Shown here piece by piece: positions 1 to 7,301 of a stretch of 10,000 bases of DNA. This DNA is from Botryococcus braunii (lineage: Eukaryota > Chlorophyta > Trebouxiophyceae). The DNA lies in contig KV908502.1 in the NCBI GenBank assembly GCA_002005505.1, forward strand, positions 148,514 to 158,513, in the 5' to 3' direction. The translations under genes were made by a program, and so were the position numbers. The notes below the pieces were generated by a model. The model saw only the letters and a list, made by a program, of their open reading frames with translations, was not told where the DNA came from and did not search any database. Positions within the stretch are counted from its first letter, which is position 1. Each line of letters begins with the position of its first letter.

Positions 1-92
1 GCAGTCCCCGGGCCTCTCAAAGCTTCCTCTGGCTTGCCTGTACCGCGCTCAGGCTCACTAACCTCTTCAAGCCACAGTGTGCGCCCTGGCAC

Positions 93-93
<1 letters not shown>

Positions 94-173
<80 letters not shown>
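94..173. repeat. (AC)40 microsatellite
   Basis: A pure alternating AC/CA tract of about 40 units. It is followed by a short CTCACT-type transition and then by the GA block. Translated, it gives only His-Thr repeats, which should not be taken as a protein. Long CA/TG tracts can adopt Z-DNA. It lies upstream of a coding-like segment at 444, so it could sit in an intron, as the similar tracts at 7648-8203 appear to. Confidence 0.97.
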
Positions 174-176
<3 letters not shown>

Positions 177-206
177 CACTCACTCACAAGCCCACGCACA
201 GACACG

Positions 207-381
<175 letters not shown>

Positions 382-443
382 GCGCACGAGAGCAGCCCAG
401 ACTGACAGTTTGAGAGAACGGTACACGTGTACTGTCATAACAG

Positions 444-593
444 TTTGACGGGGACTTCCTGCAGGGGCAAACCTGGCCAAACTCGTGCACAAAAACAATT
501 CTGGAAGTCAACGACTTCTCCAAGAAGTTGGCAAGCAAGGATGAAATGGTGCACTTTCTGGATATGAGTCCCCACTTCCTGACAAAGAAGAAG
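444..593 (+). CDS. coding-like exon of an unrecognised gene (segment 1)
   Basis: This frame is open from just after a TAA at 438-440 to a TAA at 645-647. It reads like real protein: FDGDFLQGQTWPNSCTK, then a charged stretch with LEVNDFSKKLASKDEMVHFL, ending HFLTKKK. An acceptor-like CATAACAG precedes 444, and a donor AAG|GTGCGC follows 593, which would make a phase-0 exon of 50 codons. I do not recognise the family, and no catalytic motif is visible. Phase is compatible with segments at 693, 1071 and 1769. If the exon is not spliced, the frame runs 18 more residues to the stop at 645. The evidence is composition and splice-like ends only; it could be a decayed gene fragment. Confidence 0.33.
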
Positions 594-692
594 GTGCGCG
601 TGCGAGATCTTTCGACCCCAGATTTGCCTCACTTCCTTCAAATATAAATGGGTGCAAGTAAAGACTTGACCCATTTTTGATCAGAAGCAGAG

Positions 693-729
693 AAGCTCCT
701 GGAGGACACACTAATGGATTCAATCCTAG
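693..729 (+). CDS. possible short exon of the same unrecognised gene (segment 2)
   Basis: This 37-nt segment reads KLLEDTLMDSIL plus one extra base and ends at CTAG|GTTTC. The reading frame can be pulled back to 685, after CCATTTTTGATCAG, giving an AEKLLED-type acidic stretch. The better-looking acceptor at 684 gives a phase that does not join segment 1, while the weaker acceptor CAGAG|AAG at 692 does. It would leave in phase 1, matching an entry at 1071. Function is unknown. A 37-nt exon is easy to imagine by chance, so confidence is low. Confidence 0.18.
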
Positions 730-1070
730 GTTTCAACCCAGAATCTTAAAATTAATTGATTTCCTCAAGTATAGGAACGTCCACATTGAAAGCACCGTCT
801 TTCCAACATAAACAGCTTGCATATGTACAGGCCTTCTTAGGACGCTTAAAATTGCGTGTTATCTCCTTTTTATAGTTACTTGGGTGTGTGTCAGTAATGG
901 AAAATCCACTAATGCATCGGGGCGCTCTGGGGCTTATGGAAGGGGCATTTCTTTGCACGTGCGTGCAGATCGTACTGCGAAGGTCGTACTTGTAAGGTCA
1001 TACATATATGTCATAATTATGACGTTGGATGACCCATGTGCACAGCCACGTGACCAGGCTATCCCGGCAG

Positions 1071-1115
1071 TGCAGGAGGCCTCGGAGACCAGCATGATGA
1101 TGCAGGAAGCCAGCC
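1071..1115 (+). CDS. possible short exon of the same unrecognised gene (segment 3)
   Basis: After acceptor-like CCCGGCAG this frame reads VQEASETSMMMQEAS (the first Val codon is split with segment 2). It stops at a canonical-looking donor, C|GTATGT at 1116. The frame itself stays open from 884 to 1297 and includes MYTFPEIWEINEMYIPDSLN, which also looks protein-like, so the exon could be longer or the donor could be false. Entry and exit are both phase 1, consistent with the neighbouring segments. No domain is recognised. Confidence 0.2.
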
Positions 1116-1211
1116 GTATGTATACGTTTCCGGAAATATGGGAAATCAATGAGATGTACATCCCCGATTCTTTGAATGTGGGATCTGAGGGCTTCCGAGT
1201 GTTTTGCCAGC

Positions 1212-1290
1212 ATGTATGTCACCATCACGCACCCTCTTTTATAGCTTCTGCATTGTCTGTCACAATGTATGTCACCATCACGGACCCTCT
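1212..1290. repeat. 26-bp direct repeat, period 53
   Basis: The 26 bases at 1212-1237 recur at 1265-1290 with one mismatch. Both copies contain ATGTATGTCACCATCACG followed by ACCCTCT. The spacer is pyrimidine-rich. This is a simple tandem duplication with no clear function. Confidence 0.9.
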
Positions 1291-1447
1291 CTTCTGAACT
1301 TAATGTCAAACTGTCAAATATGTCACACCCGAAGATCACTCGCATGAAGGCACATGTATTACCAATACTCCTTTATCGCATGTCTGCAAGCGGAGTGCTG
1401 GATGTCCAGGTGCCACGAACGGCATTGTTGCCTTAGGTACCTGCACC

Positions 1448-1536
1448 GGTACATGTATGACTGTATGCATCCATTTGGGGATACATATGCTCATATGTAT
1501 CCCCGTACTGGTACATGTATGAATGTATGCATCCAT
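1448..1536. repeat. 27-bp direct repeats enclosing a 13-bp inverted repeat
   Basis: The 27 bases at 1448-1474 (starting GGTACATGTATGA) recur at 1510-1536 with one mismatch. Between them, 1477-1489 (GGGGATACATATG) and 1492-1504 (CATATGTATCCCC) are perfect reverse complements with a two-base spacer. Together they form a 28-base near-palindrome. The region is dense in ATGTAT/ATACAT words. It resembles a cruciform or a small nested-repeat element; no coding is evident. Confidence 0.9.
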
Positions 1537-1768
1537 ATGTATCCATATTCATATATATGCTACATACGCCTAAAAACACAGAGATCGTTTGTTACTATCA
1601 GTGCTGCTTCAACATTTTTGCCTTGAGAACAGCAACTGAGCCATGTACAGAGCATGATCAAGAATCATTTGGAACATACGCTAGACGAGACCATACGTCG
1701 ATCGAGTGAAGTTCCGACTCGATTTCTAGCCATGGAATTGCTTGAAGATTAATCAAATAAGTTTATAG

Positions 1769-1890
1769 TAATGACGCCACAGTGTTCAGAGGCCTTGAAA
1801 CAGGTGGCAGAGGCGGTCGACAATATTTTGAAGAAGCTGGATCTGGATCCCAATGATTTGGCTCAGAAGCCAGATGAGCATCCGCAGTAA
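1769..1890 (+). CDS. probable terminal exon of an unrecognised gene (segment 4)
   Basis: This frame reads MTPQCSEALKQVAEAV, DNILKKLDLDPNDLAQ, then KPDEHPQ and stops at TAA 1888-1890. It looks like an amphipathic helix (EALKQVAEAVDNILKKL) followed by a polar C-terminal tail. With the acceptor-like TTATAG ending at 1768, the exon enters in phase 1 and joins segment 3 as Ser-Leu-Met. An ATG at 1771 means it could also be read as a 39-residue stand-alone frame. I do not recognise the protein. AATAAA at 2473-2478 is far downstream, and no closer polyadenylation signal is obvious. Confidence that it is coding is moderate; confidence in the link to the upstream segments is low. Confidence 0.35.
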
Positions 1891-2159
1891 ATCTAATCAG
1901 GCAATTGGAGCCCTGATGGCACCAAGAGGCCCTGATTGGTACCATATCATGTATTGGTGCCATACTATAATATATGTACACGCTGCACACCATGTGCAAT
2001 GTGTGTCATATTTACTGCGTGTACAAATATTTGTACCCCTTCCTAAGGGGGGTATGCTCTCTCCCCCCTCCCCCCTTCCCTCTCCCCCTCGTGGTTTTTT
2101 GCTACAACACCTTTTGTCTCGGGGCCCTAGATTCCGCGTACCCGCGTGCCCAATTTCTA

Positions 2160-2187
2160 GTGTGCGGTTCGGATAGGCTTCACTCTT
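2160..2187 (-). repeat. short sequence related to part of the LINE coding region
   Basis: About 28 bases here match 5056-5083 inside the LINE at roughly 25 of 28 positions (shared words GTGTGCGGT, GGAT and GCTTCACTCTT). In the LINE the segment codes, on the minus strand, for RVKLIHTAH; here the same frame would give RVKPIRTAH. This may be a small remnant of a related element. The match does not visibly extend on either side, so chance or another cause is possible. Confidence 0.35.
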
Positions 2188-2194
2188 TTCTATA

Positions 2195-2218
2195 AGTATA
2201 TGTATTTACACATATACT
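2195..2218. repeat. 9-bp inverted repeat (hairpin)
   Basis: AGTATATGT at 2195-2203 and ACATATACT at 2210-2218 are perfect reverse complements around a six-base loop. A 12-bp palindrome TGTACATGTACA follows nearby at 2222-2233. The stem is AT-rich and there is no T-run after it, so I do not call it a terminator. Confidence 0.8.
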
Positions 2219-2436
2219 GTGTGTACATGTACAACACTTTTAAAGTACCGCATGTACACCAACACGTGTCATTAGTTTTGGGGGAGCCCTAGTTAGGGCC
2301 TGAACAGGCCTGAACGAGTTGTGGGTAAGATTGAGTGCAGCACCTCGGCTGTACATGCCGCCACGTGCTGATAGTCCAATGCTTTAATAACACTCACGTG
2401 GGGAATCGAGCTGTCTGTCCAGATAGCTCTAAATTT

Positions 2437-2453
2437 AAAAAAAAAAAAAAAAA
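2437..2453. repeat. A17 homopolymer in an A-rich stretch
   Basis: Seventeen A residues are followed by more A-rich sequence including AATAAA at 2473-2478. It could be the decayed tail of a + strand retrotransposed sequence or a simple slippage tract. I see no element body immediately upstream that would prove the former. Confidence 0.85.
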
Positions 2454-2534
2454 CAACAATGAAAAAAGGATAAATAAATGTCCCACGCGGTTTGCAAATA
2501 ATTGTTGATTGGTTTTCATGAAAAGCCCCGTCCC

Positions 2535-2625
2535 TGAGGAGGCGTCCTCATATGAGGTGATCACTGTTTTCAAACCATATGGTCTGTCTTCAATCCATAT
2601 GAGGTGATCACTGTTTTCAAACCAT
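2535..2625. repeat. 30-bp direct repeat (period 47) with hairpin and palindrome
   Basis: The 30 bases at 2549-2578 recur exactly at 2596-2625; both contain GAGGTGATCACTGTTTTCAA. The first copy is entered through a hairpin, TGAGGA (2535-2540) with TCCTCA (2545-2550), and the 12-bp palindrome CCTCATATGAGG (2546-2557). CCATATGG at 2575-2582 and GTGATCAC inside each copy are further palindromes. No gene is associated. Confidence 0.9.
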
Positions 2626-2989
2626 CAATCTTGTTTAGTTACAATATCGATATCTTGTGAGGAAGGCTTGTTTTCTAGCTCGTTCCATCTCACAGGATAC
2701 CTGCGTGCTACTGCCTGTTTAACCAAGAAACTGTAACGTATTCAGGTCGTGCCTTGTGCACATGCGCATATGTAGGATGCGTGCAACGTTTATTGATGCT
2801 TGACTTCAATCCGGAGATCACGCTTGCAAGCTCACAACTGTAGGCTAGAGGACGGTGTGAGATACCGTTGATGCTCTTACTTGAGAGCAACGATATGCAT
2901 GCTGGTGTATGGTAGTTTCACAGAGGGAGAAGTGAAGACATTATTGATAGCGACAACCTCTTTATCGTGTTACATCCAGCAAGATAAGG

Positions 2990-2990
<1 letters not shown>

Positions 2991-3083
<93 letters not shown>

Positions 3084-3091
3084 ACACACAA
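2991..3091. repeat. (CA)44 microsatellite
   Basis: A pure CA tract spans 2991-3078 and continues, after one GA interruption, to 3091. It then grades into GCACGCACGCGTGCATGCA, a CG/CA alternation. The whole block is a strong candidate for Z-DNA. Its Thr-His or Cys-Val translations are artefacts of the repeat. Confidence 0.96.
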
Positions 3092-3462
3092 ATGCACGCA
3101 CGCGTGCATGCAGACACGTCCACTTTCGCAACGCATCCCACCCCTATGGTATTCCCGGGTAACCAGGGGACTGAAAGTTCACAACCATACACCTCTACAA
3201 CCGTGTATATAGGTGGCTATACCTGGCCCATGGATAACCCACGGGTTCACGAACAGATCTGTCAAGACATGTTGCAATTGCTAAATTAAGTTTTATGAAG
3301 CTTTATGGCAGCCGGTTAAACCAGGGACCTGATTAGGGATAAGTTTGGTGCGAAGCCTTTCCAGAAATCCCTAAGGCAGCCGGTCAAAGCGATGGGATAA
3401 GGTGCTGGCTGAACTCAAAGAAACGTAGTAGTCTCGTGCACGTGGTGTGGTGCCGCGAATCC
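3092..3462. other. stretch without a supported gene
   Basis: One + frame ends with a protein-like run TTVYIGGYTWPMDNPRVHEQ then ICQDMLQLLN and a stop at 3287-3289. Another, around 3334-3400, reads KFGAKPFQKSLRQPVKAMG before a stop. Both are short, have no clear start or splice context and match no family I know. GGCAGCCGGT occurs twice (3308-3317 and 3375-3384). These may be decayed exons or chance. Confidence 0.3.
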
Positions 3463-3845
3463 CGTGAAGCTGGTAGTCATCACCTCACTTCAATGGCCTA
3501 CGGCTACTGTGGCAAAGTTCTTTGATCAAAGTAAAAGGTTGGGCTTAAGCAAGCTGGTTAATACCACTTCACCTCAATGCCCGACAGCGGCACAAGTCAA
3601 CGCAAGCTGCAATTACCACCTCACCTCATGCTCGACAGCGGCACGAGTCAACACAAGCTGCCAATTACAACCTCACCTCATGATCAACAACCTGATACAA
3701 CCTCACCGCATTGATCAATGCTCGACAGCGGCACAAGTCAACGCAAGCTGGTAATTACCACCTCACCTCAAACCCCACTGACGGCAGAAGTCAAAGCAAG
3801 CTTGTAATCACCACCTCACCTCAAGCCCCGACAGCGGAACAAGTC
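3463..3845. repeat. minisatellite, unit about 51-53 bp
   Basis: Five copies start with (G/A)CAAGCT(G/T) at 3549, 3602, 3653, 3743 and 3796, ending at 3845. A degenerate copy with extra sequence starts at 3463. Each unit contains AATTACCACCTCACCTCA and usually GACAGCGGCACAAGTCAA. The third unit carries about 39 extra bases that partly duplicate its own CCTCAC motif. Unit length is inconsistent and not a multiple of three, and the frames are broken, so this is non-coding. Confidence 0.92.
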
Positions 3846-3908
3846 GTGTAACGTGGTACATTCAGTTGCTAACTGTGTGAAACACGCTACATGACTTCTA
3901 CCGGAGTG

Positions 3909-3927
3909 GGGCATTGAGGTGAGGTGG
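3909..3927. repeat. inverted partial copy of the 51-bp minisatellite motif
   Basis: GGGCATTGAGGTGAGGTGG is the reverse complement of CCACCTCACCTCAATGCCC, the core of the minisatellite unit (compare 3564-3582, one mismatch). It lies about 65 bases beyond the array in opposite orientation. A weaker direct copy (AATTACAACCTCATCC) is at 4222-4237. Confidence 0.75.
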
Positions 3928-3958
3928 ACCAATGCCCTGTGCGTTGCTGTGCAAGCAC

Positions 3959-4041
3959 GTGCTCGCACAGATGGACATGCACGTGCATGGGTGCACCCCG
4001 GGTGCATGTGCTCGCAGGGGTGGACATGGACGTGCATGGGC
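3959..4041. repeat. imperfect tandem duplication (period 49) with palindromes
   Basis: GTGCTCGCA starts copies at 3959 and 4008. Each continues with TGGACATG and ACGTGCATGG. The first copy contains the perfect 14-bp palindrome CATGCACGTGCATG (3976-3989) and a small hairpin TGCACCC/GGGTGCA. The stretch is rich in CACGTG-like and TGCA words. Confidence 0.85.
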
Positions 4042-4525
4042 CACGGGTGGCTTCCGCCAGTACCCCTTGGCAACACGATTAAATACGTGTTTGCAGCTTG
4101 GAGATGCTGCACAGTCGTGCAACGGGCCTGGTCCATTGCCACCTTAGTCACTGGTTATTTCTGCCGTACTGTACGGTATATTTATACAGCATGCAAACCG
4201 ACACACCTGCGGCATTGTTTCTAATTACAACCTCATCCAATATCATAAGGACACGTGTGCACCGCACATGGGCTGGTGAGCGCGTTTGGGCCAATGAAGG
4301 TGTGGGGTGCCGCTGATCAGGTCTCATGAGGTCATTCCTAGTCTTGCAAGCTGCAGCCTTGCAGGCTTTAGTCGTGCAATTGCAAGCTTAAGCCTTGCCG
4401 TGCCAATGATGACATGGTGTGCATGAACGCAGCAATTGTTTGATGCCATCCAATGTGTGAAGCGGGAACTGCCGTGTGTATGAACAGCCATCGCCAAGGA
4501 ACGGATCCCTCCGGAGGACGTAACG
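4042..4525. other. stretch without a supported gene; one 19-bp repeat
   Basis: TTGCAAGCTGCAGCCTTGC at 4344-4362 recurs at 4380-4398 with two mismatches, inside a cluster of TTGCAAGC/AGCCTTGC words. CCGTACTGTACGG near 4162-4175 is a small palindrome. No coding is supported. The right end is the presumed insertion point of the LINE tail. Confidence 0.55.
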
Positions 4526-4554
4526 TTTTTTTTTTTTTTTTTTTTTTTTTTTTT
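4526..4554 (-). repeat. T29 homopolymer: probable LINE poly(A) tail
   Basis: Twenty-nine T residues lie 324 bases beyond the stop codon of the minus-strand LINE frame, exactly where a minus-strand poly(A) tail would appear. It is uninterrupted, which argues for a recent insertion or later slippage growth. Confidence 0.75.
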
Positions 4555-4878
4555 CCGTTTGTTTAACCTCCCACCCTATCGCTATTGCATCCTTCCTCCA
4601 TCCAGGAGATATTTCATCCATCATCCTTTCAGCCGTAACATTAATGGCTGGTTCTGGGTGTAGTATTTCCCTTCCTACCTTCCTCCTTCCTTCCCATCGC
4701 CTCTCCAAAGTTTGGTTGTAATTGCGTCTGTCTTAAAAGTTTCTCCTCTCCAAACAAGTGAAGTGCGTTCATGATAGTACCTGGAGAAAAGAAAAGAATC
4801 ACATCAATCAAGCCCAGAGGGCATGATGAGGTGCAGACGGATAACCCAACGGTATGTGAGCACCTAGTTGAAATAATG

Positions 4879-6081
4879 CTATGCTATGACACGGATAACA
4901 GTACTGATGACTGGATAATGGAGAATGGCCAAGTCACCGCCGCTGAAACGCTTGACGGGCTTGGAATGCATCAAATATAAAATTAACAACCGCAACCTGA
5001 TCCTCTTGCCAAATGACGTTACGTAGTGACCACGAGTGGGACGAGAACAAATGTGGTGTGCGGTGTGGATAAGCTTCACTCTTAATTCTAAATGTGGATA
5101 GCGGTCACGAACCTCAGCAAGTGCGGGGCAATGAAACACAAAATGATGCTCATCCCCCACCGCTATGCCACACATGTCACATAAACGCTCTGAACGGGGG
5201 ATATGGGTGCGTCTTCTCACATCTGTAGGTAAGCCATGGACTCCAAGACGAAACTTAAGAAATTGCCCAACACGCCTAACACGAACTGGAAGAGACAACA
5301 GTAATTCACGTTGAATCAGTCTTGTTCCGGCAAACCATCTAAGATAAGTGCATAACTGGGGGTCCTTAGGTGCTAATCTAGGAGAGATGTGCAATCCCTC
5401 ATCCGAGAGCCGCTGGGCACTAGTGAGTATTGCCCTGAAAGTATCCATGTCCACCTCATGAGGACTATGACAGTCCACCGGATAGGGGTACCCAAGTTTT
5501 CTCAAGGCACGCATGAACGAGCCTGCCCAAGTTGGACTATGTGTCGTGACCCCATAGTAGCATGAGTCCCTAAGAACACTCGCATACATGTGATCCTCTG
5601 GGAGGTCACAAAGAGAATACCAAAACGTTGCCAAGCGTTTCAACCATTGATGTCGAAGTGGCCAGATGCCTAGCTCACAAAGAAGGACATCTGTTCTAAC
5701 CGTGGGCCGGACCCCAATGATCATGCGCAGCATACTGAAAAAGTCATTTTCCAAGTTTTTCACCGAATCCCCACACAAGGGCTTGGGGAAAGTGTGCACA
5801 CCCCAAATTTTGCATTCGTATGAGGCGGTGGGGACAACACATGTTGAAAAGAGCCGAATAACGATCCCAATTGAGACCACACAATCAAGGTTAACATATC
5901 GCTGTTGTATTGAGGACCACGCCCCCCACATTTTCCCTAGTAAATGACCAAATGTTTCACCCACACCTGCTACTGAAGAAATGACGATCCCTAGGTGGCG
6001 ACACCGTGTAACCATGGACCCTAGGCGACACTGTGTAACCATGTGTAACTGGAGCATACTAAGGAAAACCGTCTGGAGCAT
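4879..6081 (-). pseudogene. LINE ORF2-like C-terminal fragment: RT thumb and CCHC zinc knuckle
   Basis: The 400-codon open frame begins where a complete element would be just past the catalytic Tyr/Phe-Ala-Asp-Asp motif, which is absent. HLGIVISS (about 29-36) matches the YLG-type motif after the RT palm. Residues 40-95, with [12 protein letters not shown] and a [13 protein letters not shown] stretch, look like the RT thumb region. Residues 300-320 form a zinc knuckle, C301-x2-C304-x8-H313-x4-C318, in the usual CGxxxxDEHHFxFxCP context (H312 is an alternative ligand). A full ORF2 would be far longer, with an endonuclease and the RT core upstream, so this copy cannot reverse transcribe by itself. 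ATG at 6081 is only the first Met; the frame is open to 6102. Residues 14-30 contain a tandem [18 protein letters not shown] duplication seen also in the DNA at 5990-6042. The identification as a non-LTR RT is firm; the clade is not. Confidence 0.8.
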
Positions 6082-6196
6082 ATTATAGAACCCCCGTACA
6101 TGTTATGATAGTACACGTGAACCGTTCTCTGTAAGTTGGGAGAGGCCGTGAACCCCAGATGTGTTGGCTTCGTGGACTACTTCCTTGGCCGTACAG

Positions 6197-6331
6197 GATA
6201 GGGCCCCGCTGTACGTCAGCAGGGAGGACCGGGCGCATCTGACCACGCCCCGCCCTGCGCAAGAACGGCCGTGCAAGACCTGGAAATCAGGGAGGAGCAT
6301 TAAGAAGGCTGTAGATATGTTCCTCCTTTGA
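6197..6331 (+). CDS. possible terminal exon of an unrecognised gene
   Basis: The frame is open from 6152 to TGA at 6329-6331. After a good-looking acceptor CTTCCTTGGCCGTACAG (ending 6196) it reads DRAPLYVSREDRAHLTTP, then RPAQERPCKTWKSGRSIKKAVDMFLL. It is basic and GC-rich in third positions, like the F-box exons. TGTAA motifs at 6458-6462 and 6472-6476, 130-145 bases after the stop, would suit a chlorophyte polyadenylation signal (established for green algae). The minus strand also has an 86-codon frame here, and no upstream exon is identified, so the call is weak. If real, the 5' part was separated by, or lies beyond, the LINE. Confidence 0.24.
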   Translation, partial: DRAPLYVSREDRAHLTTPRPAQERPCKTWKSGRSIKKAVDMFLL

Positions 6332-7301
6332 GTTTCATGTCGGTTACTCTGTTTTCTCGTCAAGGATTGTCTCGTGCGATAAAGATGGGCGTTGTTTGGC
6401 TGTGGGTTTTGCGTTTAAAAATGGCTCGCTTAAGTTGCGGTCAGGCATTCTTATCGTTGTAATGAAGCATCTGTAAATGAATCCTATCGCTTTCACTTCC
6501 ACCTAGAGATTGACAAGTCTGTTCGCCATCCCGGCCACAACTATGCAGGCATCCGGCTTAATTGCGCGGACCGGTGAAGAGCCGATGCTTGACATTGAAG
6601 CGCAGGTTCCGTCATCAAGTAAGACTATTCCCTATTGGTGGAATTCTCTCGCGAAATGGCGCGTTTTGGGGCGACGGGGGCTCTCTGATCAGGTATCCTT
6701 ACCGAGATGACCTTCCTCAATGCGGTGTATCTTTGTGGATTGGGAATGATTAATGCCTACGGACTGCATGAAGATAAAAGTTAATATGTTATCACATCGC
6801 TACCCCTCTTTGCGTGTCGCGCTTGGAACCCTATATTCGATCGGCCCAAGAGGTCCAAGTTTGTGCTTTGAGGTCCAGCGAACTCCATCCAAATGCTCAG
6901 TTGCATGTTTCGCGAAAAGATGCAGGAAAATGGCAGTGTTTCCATCATAATCTACCGCCCCAATTCCATTGGCAGTTCCCTTGGACAACTAACCCTACAG
7001 CAGCCCCTTCCCTCCCAAGTCAAATTGAGAAATGAAGCCCCCAACAAATATATACAGCAATTTTATCTGAATTTGTTATGTATCAGGCATGCGCTCTTGA
7101 CTTTCTTAAGTCATTCAGATCCAGCTTTGCTGAAGCTTGGAGCTCAGCTCCTGCTCTGTCAGAAAGAGTACATCAGAAGAACAGCAGGTCTTGGCCATGC
7201 TTTCCAGTAGCCATGATACTGGGCAACGCTTTGTCGCACAATGCGGAACGGTGCAGAGCAGGAGTGAACTCTGTCGACAAACCGTTGCTTGAATTCAACC
7301 C
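6332..7301. other. intergenic stretch upstream of the F-box gene
   Basis: No gene is firmly supported. Several frames are open at once (for example + 6893-7210, ending SDPALLKLGAQLLLCQKEYI and further; + 6510-6710 with a canonical donor CAA|GTAAGA at 6619), which prevents choosing one. These could be 5' exons of the downstream gene or chance. A TATA-like AAATATATA at 7046-7054 lies about 250 bases before the F-box ATG and is a weak core-promoter candidate. Confidence 0.4.

Larger units (their letters stand above)
1891..2990. other. non-coding stretch with short structural elements
   Basis: No convincing gene is seen. The stretch holds a pyrimidine tract at 2057-2090, a short match to the LINE at 2160-2187, a hairpin at 2195-2218, a 10-bp tandem pair GGCCTGAACA/GGCCTGAACG at 2297-2316, an A17 run and a 30-bp direct repeat. 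Open frames of 60-107 codons here run across low-complexity sequence and lack protein-like composition. Confidence 0.6.
4526..6102 (-). mobile_element. 5'-truncated LINE-type (non-LTR) retrotransposon
   Basis: On the minus strand this stretch holds the end of a reverse-transcriptase open frame (stop at 4879), about 320 bases of untranslated sequence, then A29 (seen as T29 at 4526-4554) in the place a poly(A) tail should be. The body starts abruptly near 6102, where the frame meets a stop and the RT catalytic core is already missing. This is typical of incomplete reverse transcription in LINEs (established for the class). No convincing target-site duplication is seen around 4526/6102. A competing boundary is suggested by the 10-bp repeat ATGATAGTAC at 4771-4780 and 6105-6114. 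The long intact frame and pure A-run suggest a fairly young copy. Confidence 0.72.

Noticed and set aside
2195..2218. Transcription terminator
   Set aside because: The hairpin is AT-rich and has no following T-run, and intrinsic terminators of that type are not expected in a eukaryotic nucleus.
3463..3845. CRISPR array
   Set aside because: The whole 51-53 bp unit is repeated with gradual divergence; there are no constant repeats separated by unique spacers, no cas genes, and the context is eukaryotic.
4771..4980. A 69-codon + frame opposite the end of the LINE frame
   Set aside because: It overlaps the LINE coding end and its 3' untranslated part on the other strand, and shows no family or splice evidence.
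5666..5947. A 93-codon + frame inside the LINE
   Set aside because: It is the antisense shadow of the RT fragment.
4500..6160. Clear target-site duplication of the LINE
   Set aside because: The sequence left of T29 (GGAGGACGTAACG) has only a poor, gapped likeness to AGAGGCCGTGAAC near 6141, not enough to call a duplication.
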